DNA of 64,000 nucleotides from Sphingomonas sp. PP-CE-1A-559 (GTDB lineage: Bacteria; Pseudomonadota; Alphaproteobacteria; Sphingomonadales; Sphingomonadaceae), in NCBI RefSeq assembly GCF_004340965.1, contig NZ_SLYA01000002.1, forward strand, positions 930,001 to 994,000, in the 5' to 3' direction. Every line of letters begins with the position of its first letter. The stretch's first letter is position 1. Positions 16,375-24,478 of this stretch are shown here, one piece after another. Under the pieces are notes generated by a model. It ran no database searches, was not told the origin of the DNA, and was given only the letters and a program-made list of their open reading frames with translations. The position numbers and the translations under genes are program-made.

Positions 16375-17176
16375 GACGGCCCTCCCCTTCCGACATAGCT
16401 GCGCCCGGCAACAGATCGGCGTAGCGGGCAACCGTGCGGCGACCCGCCAGACACCGAATGGTCCGATCGATACTGGTCATCAGCGACTCCTTCGTGACGT
16501 CGCCGGGATGCACGGCCACCCGAAGCGTCGGGAGCCAGTCCGGGAGCGTGCGCGCGGCGGCGGCGACGGCGAGCGAGCTGGCGGTGCGCGCGGGGGATCG
16601 GCTTGCCCAGGTCACGACCGGACCACGCGCGACGACCGCGTCGTTCGCCGGGCGCCAGACCCGGAAATGGTCCTCCGCAAGTGAGAAATCGCACGCCTTC
16701 AGCGCCGACCTCGCGCCCGGACCGTAGAGCCAGGCCGGCGCGATGAAGCCCGCGACGGGTCCGCCGATCGCCTGTTCGACCATCTCGCGTCCGGCGCGCA
16801 TCCGGTATTCGGCCTCGTCCACGCTCAGCCCAAGGAACTCGCCCTCGCCTGCCGTCATGTAGCGCGCCTTCATCGTCGCCGCCGCGCCGCGGTGCGCGCT
16901 CGTGTCGCGGTGAAACCAGCCGTGGAGGAACATCTCGACGCCCGCATCGGCCCATTCGCGCAACCGGCGCGCGAACGCCGGCGTCCGGTCGAGCGGCGCC
17001 GCGCCCCAGTGATCGGGGACGACCAACATCGCGAACCGCGGCCCGCCCAGGATCGCGCCGATCATCTCGGCGAGCCGCTCAATGGGGTCGGCGAATGCCG
17101 GCGAGACATCGTGGATCGACACGATGAGGCGCCGGTCTGGTGACGGCGGGCGCAGGGCCTTTGGCAAGGCGGTCAC
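16361..17176 (-). CDS. Polysaccharide deacetylase-like protein (DUF2334/NodB-like)
   Basis: A 271-residue protein if GTG 17176 is used. The open frame reaches 17359, but the extra N-terminus overlaps the divergent promoter side and is not family-like. Motifs are LIVSIHDVSPAF (the HD metal-binding segment), FAMLVVPDHWG, EMFLHGWFHRD (the second HxxxH-type metal site of NodB folds), GFIAPAWLYGPGA and LRVAVHPGDV. These match the DUF2334 branch of carbohydrate esterase family 4-like proteins, which remove N-acetyl groups from glycans. No signal peptide is visible. It is coupled to the GT4 gene downstream and divergent from the membrane protein at 17404. Confidence 0.82.
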   Translation of the reverse strand: MTALPKALRPPSPDRRLIVSIHDVSPAFADPIERLAEMIGAILGGPRFAMLVVPDHWGAAPLDRTPAFARRLREWADAGVEMFLHGWFHRDTSAHRGAAATMKARYMTAGEGEFLGLSVDEAEYRMRAGREMVEQAIGGPVAGFIAPAWLYGPGARSALKACDFSLAEDHFRVWRPANDAVVARGPVVTWASRSPARTASSLAVAAAARTLPDWLPTLRVAVHPGDVTKESLMTSIDRTIRCLAGRRTVARYADLLPGAAMSEGEGRHEDR

Positions 17177-17403
17177 GATGCAGATCCGAAGGGCTGGGGT
17201 ACACACATGCCCCGGAGACGGCACCGCGCGATCCGAACCGCAGTCTGCCAGATTATTTTTTCGCGCGGAATTATTCGGGCTGCGGATGCTGCGATGCGGT
17301 GACGTCCAGAACCCATGACACATCCCGGCTCCCCCGCCATCGCGGCATCGCTGCGTCATGGAAATCAGATTGCCGTCCCGGTCGCCGTACGGCGCAGGGC
17401 GGC

Positions 17404-18327
17404 ATGAGCAACGCCCTCAACCAAGCGGCCCTGCCTGCCCCCAAGCTTCCGCTCAAGACGATCGAAGTCCGCAAGGGGATCGTCGCGCGCGGGCTGATGC
17501 CTTTGTTGTCCGCGGCGATCTTGGTCGCCGCATTGTGGCAGCTGCGTTATCTCGATGTCCGCGGCGTGATCGCGATGGTGCCGCGTTCGCCGCTGTTCTG
17601 GCTGCTGTTCACCGCCGGCTATCTCGCGCTGCCGGCGAGCGAGTGGGTGATCTATCGCCGGCTGTGGAACTTGCCGCCGCGCGGATTCCTCGCGCTGTTG
17701 CGCAAGCGGATCAGCAACGAGATCATCGCTGGCTATTCGGGCGAACTGTACTTCTACGCATGGGCGCGGCGGCATGCGTCGCTGGTCGGCACCCCGTTCG
17801 GCGCGATCAAGGACGTGTCGATCCTGTCCGCGGTCGTCGCCAATGTCTGTACGCTGGTGCTCGCCGCGGTCAGCTGGCAGTCGCTGGTTGCGCTGAACCT
17901 CGGCACCGATGCCAAGGTGATGATCGTGTCCGCCGCGAGCATCGCGTTGCCGTCGGTCGTCGCGCTCGTGATGCGCAAGCGGCTCTTCACGCTGCCCCGC
18001 GATGAACTCGGCCGGATCGCGGTCATTCACCTGTTGCGGATCGTCGCGACGACGGTCTTGGCCGCCGCGCTGTGGGCAGTCGCGCTGCCCGCGGCACCGC
18101 TCGCCTGGTGGCTGGTACTGGCGACGTTGCGCCTGCTCGTCTCGCGCCTGCCGCTGTTGCCGAACAAGGACATCGTCTTTGCCGGCCTTGTCGCATTTAC
18201 CGTTGGGCAGGCGTCCAACGTCGCCGCGATGCTGACGATGATCGCGGCACTCTGGCTGGTCACGCACCTCCTGCTCGGCGCAGCACTGACCGCGGTCGAA
18301 CTTTTCAATCCGGAGCATAACCAATGA
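17404..18327 (+). CDS. Integral membrane protein, unknown function
   Basis: A 307-residue polytopic membrane protein, with about seven or eight hydrophobic segments, for example GLMPLLSAAILVAALWQL, PLFWLLFTAGYLALPASEW, VLAAALWAVALPAAPLAWWL and MLTMIAALWLVTHLLLGAAL. The layout and a central ISNEIIAGYSGELYFYAWAR segment are loosely reminiscent of lysylphosphatidylglycerol-synthase-type (UPF0104) membrane regions, but I cannot assign it firmly. The start is ATG 17404 with AGGG upstream; the open frame before it is not membrane-like. It overlaps the DUF2141 gene by 4 bases (ATGA, 18324-18327), so the two are likely cotranslated. It may work with the divergent deacetylase/GT4 genes. Confidence 0.72.
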   Translation: MSNALNQAALPAPKLPLKTIEVRKGIVARGLMPLLSAAILVAALWQLRYLDVRGVIAMVPRSPLFWLLFTAGYLALPASEWVIYRRLWNLPPRGFLALLRKRISNEIIAGYSGELYFYAWARRHASLVGTPFGAIKDVSILSAVVANVCTLVLAAVSWQSLVALNLGTDAKVMIVSAASIALPSVVALVMRKRLFTLPRDELGRIAVIHLLRIVATTVLAAALWAVALPAAPLAWWLVLATLRLLVSRLPLLPNKDIVFAGLVAFTVGQASNVAAMLTMIAALWLVTHLLLGAALTAVELFNPEHNQ

Positions 18328-18830
18328 TCGTCGCGCTCTTGGCCCTCGCCGCAACGCCGATCGCGTCGACGCCCACGCTGGGGACCGCGGCGGCGCAGTG
18401 CCGGCCGCATGAGACCGGCCCGGCGATCGTCGTGACCGTCGAGGGGCTGAAGGATCGCGCGGGTAACCTTCGCGCCGAAATCTATCCCGCGGTCGAGGGC
18501 GAGTTCCTGGCTGACGACAATGTGCTGGTGGCACAGGGCAAGACGTTTCGCCGCGCGGTGATCCCGGTACCGTCGTCGGGCCCTGCGCGGCTGTGCCTCC
18601 GCGTTCCGGGCGAGGGTGCGTATGCGCTCAGCGTCGTCCATGCCCGTAGCCGCGGGCACGGGTTCAGCCTGCTCCACGACGGGATCGGTTTTGCCGGTAA
18701 CCCGCGGCTCGGCCATTCCAAACCGAGCGCTGAGGCGGCACGGGTCGTCGCGCATGCCGGGATCACGCCGACGACGGTGGTGATGAACTACCGAAGCGGG
18801 CTGTTCTCTTTCGCGCCGCTGAAGCGCTGA
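18324..18830 (+). CDS. Secreted DUF2141 domain protein
   Basis: A 168-residue protein with an N-terminal signal peptide (MIVALLALAATPIASTP region, cleavage near residue 24). The beta-sandwich segments of DUF2141 follow: VTVEGLKDRAGNLRAEIYPA at about residues 38-57, ARLCLRVPGEGAYALSVVHA, and FSLLHDGIGFAGNPRLG. DUF2141 proteins are small exported proteins of unknown function, common in sphingomonads and Bacteroidetes. ATG 18324 overlaps the stop of the membrane protein gene. It most likely acts in the periplasm or at the cell surface, but no activity can be deduced. Confidence 0.85.
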   Translation: MIVALLALAATPIASTPTLGTAAAQCRPHETGPAIVVTVEGLKDRAGNLRAEIYPAVEGEFLADDNVLVAQGKTFRRAVIPVPSSGPARLCLRVPGEGAYALSVVHARSRGHGFSLLHDGIGFAGNPRLGHSKPSAEAARVVAHAGITPTTVVMNYRSGLFSFAPLKR

Positions 18831-18912
18831 CATCGTCATAAATATGCCCGGGCAGGTGCGGTTCCGGCCGGACCGTGGCGTCTCCCCCGCACATACAGAA
18901 ATTGGATTGCCA

Positions 18913-19941
18913 ATGGTTTCGCGTCGTCTCGGTCGGTTTGCCGCTTCCCTCGCGCTGTTTGCAGCAGCCACATCGCCCGCAACCGCGAGCGGGGTGCAGT
19001 CGACGGTCTCGGTCATGACCTACAATGTGCACGGCCTGCCCTGGCCGATCGCGGAGGATCGCACGGCGTCGCTGTTGGCGATCGCGGCACAACTGAAGGC
19101 GATGCGAGCCGCCGGGCACCAGCCGAGGATCGTAGCGTTGCAGGAGGCGTTCGTGCCCGACGCGAAGGCGATTGGCACCGCCGCCGGCTATCGCTACATC
19201 GCGTTCGGCGCTTCCGCCGACGCCGCAGCGGCCGCCGAGACGCCGACCGACCGCAGCTTCGTATCGGCCGGCAGCATGTTCCGCGGCGAACAGGTCGGCA
19301 AGCATGTCGACAGCGGACTCGCGATCTTCTCCGACTATCCGATCCTCGCGGTGCGGCGGATCAGCTATCCCGTCTGCGCCGGCTATGACTGCCTTGCCAA
19401 CAAGGGGGCGATGGCGGCGATGATTGCGGTGCCCGGACTGGCCGGACCTGTCACGGTGATCGACACACACCTGAACTCGAACGGCGCCACCGGCGTATCC
19501 GAGCCCCGCGCGCTCTATGCGTACAAGCGCCAGATCGACCTGTTGAGCGCCTTCATCGGCTCGATGGAACGGCCACACGAAACACTGCTGGTCGTGGGCG
19601 ACTTCAACGTCGGGCAGGACATCCCGCGCCGCGCGTATTTCGCGCGGCACATGTTCGGAGGCTCGATGCCGCTCACGGGGGGCGAGCAGCGGTGCCGGTC
19701 GACCCCGACATGCCTGGTAACGCAAGCCGCCGACGTGGCGACCTCGACCGGTCGCGCGAAGGACTGGCTGATGTACCGGGCGTCGGATGCGCTGTCGGTG
19801 AAACCGGTCGCCTTCAGTGCGCCGTTCGGCCTTAGTGGCGACAAGACCATGCTGTCCGACCACATCGGCGTGATGGTCAGCTACAGGCTCGACGGGGTCG
19901 CCGTTCGGCCGAAGATGGCGGCAATGCTCGCCAGCCGCTAA
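18913..19941 (+). CDS. Secreted endonuclease/exonuclease/phosphatase (EEP) family protein
   Basis: A 342-residue protein with a signal peptide (MVSRRLGRFAASLALFAAAT, cleavage near ATASG). The metal-dependent EEP core is complete: VMTYNVHGLP (Asn), VALQEAF (Glu metal ligand), DSGLAIFSDYPI, VIDTHLNSNG (Asp-His), VVGDFNV (Asp-Asn) and MLSDHIGVMVSY (Asp-His). Exported EEP members include sphingomyelinases, phosphodiesterases and DNases; the overall spacing looks more phospholipase or phosphodiesterase-like than DNase-like, but that is a guess. ATG 18913 was preferred over the upstream frame because the signal peptide begins there. It lies 82 bases after the DUF2141 gene on the same strand. Confidence 0.85.
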   Translation: MVSRRLGRFAASLALFAAATSPATASGVQSTVSVMTYNVHGLPWPIAEDRTASLLAIAAQLKAMRAAGHQPRIVALQEAFVPDAKAIGTAAGYRYIAFGASADAAAAAETPTDRSFVSAGSMFRGEQVGKHVDSGLAIFSDYPILAVRRISYPVCAGYDCLANKGAMAAMIAVPGLAGPVTVIDTHLNSNGATGVSEPRALYAYKRQIDLLSAFIGSMERPHETLLVVGDFNVGQDIPRRAYFARHMFGGSMPLTGGEQRCRSTPTCLVTQAADVATSTGRAKDWLMYRASDALSVKPVAFSAPFGLSGDKTMLSDHIGVMVSYRLDGVAVRPKMAAMLASR

Positions 19942-19992
19942 GGGTTTCCCGTACGGGTTGCGGTCGTCCCGCGGCTACCGTATCCCCGGGTT

Positions 19993-20007
19993 CATAATAC
20001 CATTATG
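19993..20007. promoter_or_regulatory. Palindrome just upstream of the GH84 gene
   Basis: The perfect inverted repeat CATAAT-ACC-ATTATG lies 15-30 bases before the likely start of the hexosaminidase gene, in an otherwise GC-rich stretch. It could be a repressor site or part of a -10 region. It also contains the alternative ATG at 20005. Confidence 0.4.
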
Positions 20008-20022
20008 ATACCGGAGACGAGC

Positions 20023-22005
20023 ATGACGCGACAGATTGGCAAGTTCGGCCTCGTGCCCTCGCTAGTGGTTGCCGCGAGCCTCGCCGGTCTCGCGTCGGGA
20101 TCGGCCTTCGCTGGTCCGGTGACGATGCCTGCGCTGTTCCCGACGCCGACCTCGATCGAGCTCGGGTCGGGGACGATCGCGCTCGGGCGTTCGGTATCGC
20201 TGATCGCAACGCCCGGCGTCGATCCCGACACGATCGCCCTGATCCGCAGCATCCTGACGGCGTCGGGTGTGGAGACGATCACGACCGCCCGGCGCCTGCC
20301 CCCGGTCATCGACGGGACGTATGTCGTGCTCGGAACCGCCGTCGCACCGATCGTCCGCGATGCGCTCGCCCGCAGCCGCGCGGTGGCCGATGATCATGCC
20401 GAGGGCTACACGATCGCCAGCCTGGCCTCGGCGTCGGGCGGGGTCGTCACGCTGGCGGGTCACGATGCGGACGGTTTGTTCCATGCCGCACAGACGTTTC
20501 GCCAGCTTGCACGACGGTCGACGATCCCGGCGCTGGTGATCCAGGATCATCCGGCGATGCCGATCCGCGGCACGATCGAGGGCTTCTACGGCGCGCCGTG
20601 GTCGATGGCGGACCGCACCAGGCATCTCGACTTCCTCGCCACGGTCAAGGCGAACACCTATGTCTACAGCCCGAAGGACGATCCGTATGCGCGCGACCGC
20701 TGGCGGGAGGCGTATCCCGCCGCGACGCTGAAGGCGCTCGGCACGCTCGCGACGACGGCGCGGCGGAACCATGTCGACTTCGTCTATGCGGTCTCACCGG
20801 GGCCGTCGGTCTGCTTCTCCGACCCTGCGGACGTGCAGGCGCTGGAGCGCAAGTTCGACTCTATGCGATCGATCGGCGTCGGCAGTTTCTATGTCGCGCT
20901 CGATGACATCGAATACACCAAGTGGAATTGCGAGAAGGACAAGACGGCGTTCGGTCCGTCGGGCGCAGAGGCAGCGGGCATCGCGCAGTCGCAATTGTTG
21001 AACGCGGTGCAGGCGAACCTTGCGGTCAAGGACCCGTCGGCGCGTGCGCTGATCATGGTGCCGACCGAATATTACGACGCGAAGGAAACGCCGTACAAGG
21101 CTGCGTTGCGCAAGCATCTCGACCCGCGGATCGTCGTGCAGTGGACCGGTACCGACGTCGTGCCGCCGGCGATCTCGATCCCCGACGCCAAGGCAGCGAC
21201 CAAGGCGTTCGGTCGCAAGACGCTGTTGTGGGACAATTATCCGGTCAACGATTACGCGCAGACCACGGGTCGGCTGCTGATGGCGCCCTATACGCGGCGC
21301 GAGGCGGGCCTGTCGGGTGAGCTTACCGGCATCCTGTCGAACCCGATGAACCAGGAGGCTCCGAGCCGCCCGGCGGTGACCGGCGTCGCCGCGTTCGGCT
21401 GGAACGACCAGGCGTATGATGCGCAACGGACGTGGCATTTCTCCGCGCGGGAACTGGCGGGCGGCGACGAGCGTGCCACCGCTGCGCTGCTGACGTTTTT
21501 CGATACTCAGCACATGGCACCGACCTTCGGCAGCCAGCCTTGGCAGGAGCAGGCGCCGCGATTGAAGGCGGCACTGGACGGCGTGCGGGAGGCGCTGGCC
21601 GGCGGCGATGAGACGGCGCGGCGTGAAGCGATCGCGGACCTGACTACGCGTGCCGACGAGATCACGAATGCGCCCGACATCATCCGGTCCGGGACCATCG
21701 ACCCCGGTTTCGCGGCGCAGTCGCGGCCGTGGCTGGACGCGATGCAGCGTTGGGGACGTGCGCTTCAGTTGACCGCCGCCGGCCTCGGCGCGGCCGACCA
21801 CGGGAGCAGCGCTGCGGGACGGTACTTCGCCGATGCCAAGCGGCTGGCGGCCGAAGCTGCGGCGATCCAGAGCATTCCTGGTGCAACACGGTTCGACGGA
21901 CCGATCAAGATCGCCGACGGCGTGCTCGACACGTTCGTTGCCGACGCGCCGACGCTGATCGCGGTCGACCGCGCCGGCAGCGCTTCGACCGCCGCCGAGC
22001 GGTGA
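20023..22005 (+). CDS. GH84 beta-N-acetylglucosaminidase (NagJ/O-GlcNAcase-like), secreted
   Basis: A 660-residue exported enzyme. After a signal peptide (cleavage near SAFAG), residues about 35-170 form the GH20b/hexosaminidase N-domain (LFPTPTSIELGSGTIALG). The GH84 barrel follows, with RGTIEGFYGAPWS at 182-194 and the catalytic aspartate pair in YVALDDIEYTKW (D294, D295), the residues of substrate-assisted hydrolysis in this family. LWDNYPVNDY and FGWNDQAYD complete the active site. It should release GlcNAc from beta-linked glycans in the periplasm or outside. ATG 20023 has GGAG at 20012-20015; an in-frame ATG 20005 is less likely. A palindrome lies upstream. No GlcNAc transporter is nearby. 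Confidence 0.92.
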   Translation: MTRQIGKFGLVPSLVVAASLAGLASGSAFAGPVTMPALFPTPTSIELGSGTIALGRSVSLIATPGVDPDTIALIRSILTASGVETITTARRLPPVIDGTYVVLGTAVAPIVRDALARSRAVADDHAEGYTIASLASASGGVVTLAGHDADGLFHAAQTFRQLARRSTIPALVIQDHPAMPIRGTIEGFYGAPWSMADRTRHLDFLATVKANTYVYSPKDDPYARDRWREAYPAATLKALGTLATTARRNHVDFVYAVSPGPSVCFSDPADVQALERKFDSMRSIGVGSFYVALDDIEYTKWNCEKDKTAFGPSGAEAAGIAQSQLLNAVQANLAVKDPSARALIMVPTEYYDAKETPYKAALRKHLDPRIVVQWTGTDVVPPAISIPDAKAATKAFGRKTLLWDNYPVNDYAQTTGRLLMAPYTRREAGLSGELTGILSNPMNQEAPSRPAVTGVAAFGWNDQAYDAQRTWHFSARELAGGDERATAALLTFFDTQHMAPTFGSQPWQEQAPRLKAALDGVREALAGGDETARREAIADLTTRADEITNAPDIIRSGTIDPGFAAQSRPWLDAMQRWGRALQLTAAGLGAADHGSSAAGRYFADAKRLAAEAAAIQSIPGATRFDGPIKIADGVLDTFVADAPTLIAVDRAGSASTAAER

Positions 22006-22062
22006 CCGATCGATACGGTAGAGGACCGCGCGACCTTCTCGGGTTTCGATCGTTGCCACCGG

Positions 22063-22386
22063 ATGGAGTCCGAAGACCGTCCTGCCGCCGAAGCCCGATG
22101 GCTGAAACTCACCCGCGAGACCTTGCCGGCGGTAGCGCGTACGCGCCGCTGGCCGGTCGTGGCGGATCATTGCTTCCAGCGCATCTTCCTCGACAATGCG
22201 TGCGACGGCGTGTGGTATGACCGGATACCGGGCCGCCCCGCCTATGCGCACGCCGACCGCGCGCTGTTGGACCGCGCCATTGCGCTGGCCGAGGCGGCGC
22301 TTGCCGGAGAGGTGGACCTTGCCGTCCTGAACCGCCGTTCGCTGACCTGGCGGAGAAAACGAACGGTCCCGCTCAGCGGATCGTGA
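22063..22386 (+). CDS. Small conserved-looking cytosolic protein, unknown function
   Basis: A 107-residue protein that I recognise only as a type seen beside other alphaproteobacterial genes, sometimes labelled acetyltransferase-like. No GNAT motif is visible to me. The recognisable core is RWPVVADHCFQRIFLDNACD followed by GVWYDRIPGRPAYAHADRA. It has an even coding-like codon pattern and no signal peptide or membrane helix. ATG 22063 is preceded by only a weak ribosome-binding site. Its end overlaps the convergent pbpC gene by 14 bases. Confidence 0.65.
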   Translation: MESEDRPAAEARWLKLTRETLPAVARTRRWPVVADHCFQRIFLDNACDGVWYDRIPGRPAYAHADRALLDRAIALAEAALAGEVDLAVLNRRSLTWRRKRTVPLSGS

Positions 22387-24478
22387 CGATGACCTGGTCG
22401 GTGGCGCGACCCGCGGCGTCGACGAGCCGCAATCGATGCCTGCCCGGAGGCGCGAAGAACAGCAATTGCTGGGCGGCGGGGCCGAGGTCGCGGTTGTCGA
22501 GGAACACGTGATGCGCGCGGACATCGCCGGTGGTCTCGATCGCGAGGCGCTGGCGGTCGGCGGGAATGTCGGGATCAATCGCGTAAACGCTGCCCGAGAC
22601 GGGGTTGACGATCCGCGCGCGCCGGGCGGTGGCCGGCGCGGCGGCGATCAGCGACTGGCCGGTGCCGCGGAGAAAATACTCGATCCGGGGCTGCTCGATC
22701 GCGTCGGCAAATGCGATGCGGCGGCGCTCGACGCCGGCGGGCATGGGGGGGCCGCGTTCGTCGTCGCGTCCGAGCGCGAGCATGACGTCGCGCCACACCG
22801 GCGCTGCGCCGCTGGTACCCGAGACCGCGCGCATCGGATCGCCCTCGACGTTCCCGACCCACACGGCGACCGTATACCGGCGCGAAAACCCGACGCACCA
22901 ATTGTCGCGCATGCCCTTCGAAGTGCCCGTCTTCACCGCGGTCCAGAACGGTAGGCGCAGGGCCGAATCGAGGCCGAAGGTCGCGGCGCGGGCATTGGGA
23001 TCGGCCATCATGTCGGCGACGATCCAGGCTGCGGCGGGGGTCGTGACCGGACGAGCGGCAAAGTGGGGCGCGTCGGCGGTGAGCCTTAGCGGGGACCAGC
23101 GGCCGCCATTCGCAAGCGACCGGTATGCGTCGGCCTGTTCGAGCAACGTCACCTCCGCCGATCCGAGCGCGAGGCTGAAGCCGTAATAATCGCCGTCCTC
23201 GACCAGGCCACGATAGCCCGTATCCCATAGCCGATCGCGAAACGGTTCGACCCCGACCAGCAGCAGCGTGCGTACTGCGGGCACGTTGAGCGACCCCGCC
23301 AGCGCGCTACGCACCGACACGCGCCCCTTGAACCCGCGATCGTAATTCTGCGGTACGTAGAGCCCCGACGCAGTATCGAGCTGCACCGGGGAGTCGTCCA
23401 GCACCGACGCCGGGGTCAGGTAGCCTCGCTCGATCGCCTGCGCGTAGAGGAACGGTTTCAGCGTCGACCCGGCCTGGCGATAGGCGTTCGCGGCATCGAC
23501 CGCCGGCGCGGTCGAGGCGCCGCCGATCCCGCCGACATAGGCGAGGACGTCGCCGCTCGCATTGTCGATCACCACCGCGGCACCGTCGCGCGCGCGCGAT
23601 CCGCCAAGCCCGAGCAGCTGGCGACGCAGCGCGGCGGCAACGGTGCGCTGGAGCGCGGCATCGAGCGTGGTCGTAATCCGCAGGCCGGGCTTGGTCAGCA
23701 GGCGATCGGCGAGATGCGGCGCGAGCCCCGGATCTAGCGCGAGCGTTCGGACGGGGCCGAGCATCGACGCCGCCTCGCTGGCGAACCGCGCGCAGTCGCC
23801 TGCTCCGCCCAGGCGACACGCCCGTGCGGCGATGCGGGTCGCCGGCGCCTGCGGATCGGGCAGCAGCGCGGTCAGCAGCAGCGCGTCGTCGCGCGCCATC
23901 GCCGCGGGGGTCTTGCCGAACAGCGACAGCGCCGCCGCGCCGATCCCCTGCGCCTCGCCGCGGAAGGGTGCGAGGTTCAGGTACGCCTCGAGGATCTGGT
24001 CCTTGCTCCACGTCATCTCCAGCGATCGTGCCGCGCGCATCTGGCGGAGCTTGTCGCGCCAACCGCGCGCGCCGGGCATCGCCAGCGTCGGCGACAGGAA
24101 CGCCGCGACCTGCATCGACAGCGTACTCGCACCCCTGCCCCGATCGCCCTTCGCGCGCGCGCCAACCGACCCGAGGATCGCCAGCCAGTCGACGCCGCCG
24201 TGGCTGCGGAAGCGGGCGTCCTCCGCCGCGACGACGGTGGCGGGTACGACCGGTGCGATCTGGTCGAGCGGCACCCATGCCAGCCGCCGCGCGGCGAAAT
24301 TGACGCGGGCGCTGTCGATCAACACGCCGTGGCGATCGTAGAGCCACGCCTCCGACGGCTTCCACGCAGCGCGGACCTGCGCATAGCCCGGCAGCGGCGG
24401 CGGGAACGTCGCCCAGTCGAACCCCACCGCGGCGAGGATCAGCACCAGCAATCCGGCGAGCGCCGCGCGCTGCTTCAT
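22373..24478 (-). CDS. pbpC: Penicillin-binding protein 1C (bifunctional peptidoglycan synthase)
   Basis: A 701-residue class A PBP. An N-terminal membrane anchor (about 5-25) is followed by a GT51 glycosyltransferase domain with catalytic E86 in AAEDARFRSHGG. The transpeptidase domain has S338-T-L-K341, S396-L-N398 and K516-T-G-T-S. The C-terminal ~90 residues are the BiPBP_C domain found in PBP1C. It polymerises and can crosslink glycan strands in the periplasm. The start is ATG 24478, overlapping the alpha-2-macroglobulin stop by 4 bases. This gene pair is a known association: the macroglobulin is thought to guard the wall-repair site. Translation is coupled and both are likely made together. 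Confidence 0.95.
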   Translation of the reverse strand: MKQRAALAGLLVLILAAVGFDWATFPPPLPGYAQVRAAWKPSEAWLYDRHGVLIDSARVNFAARRLAWVPLDQIAPVVPATVVAAEDARFRSHGGVDWLAILGSVGARAKGDRGRGASTLSMQVAAFLSPTLAMPGARGWRDKLRQMRAARSLEMTWSKDQILEAYLNLAPFRGEAQGIGAAALSLFGKTPAAMARDDALLLTALLPDPQAPATRIAARACRLGGAGDCARFASEAASMLGPVRTLALDPGLAPHLADRLLTKPGLRITTTLDAALQRTVAAALRRQLLGLGGSRARDGAAVVIDNASGDVLAYVGGIGGASTAPAVDAANAYRQAGSTLKPFLYAQAIERGYLTPASVLDDSPVQLDTASGLYVPQNYDRGFKGRVSVRSALAGSLNVPAVRTLLLVGVEPFRDRLWDTGYRGLVEDGDYYGFSLALGSAEVTLLEQADAYRSLANGGRWSPLRLTADAPHFAARPVTTPAAAWIVADMMADPNARAATFGLDSALRLPFWTAVKTGTSKGMRDNWCVGFSRRYTVAVWVGNVEGDPMRAVSGTSGAAPVWRDVMLALGRDDERGPPMPAGVERRRIAFADAIEQPRIEYFLRGTGQSLIAAAPATARRARIVNPVSGSVYAIDPDIPADRQRLAIETTGDVRAHHVFLDNRDLGPAAQQLLFFAPPGRHRLRLVDAAGRATDQVIVTIR

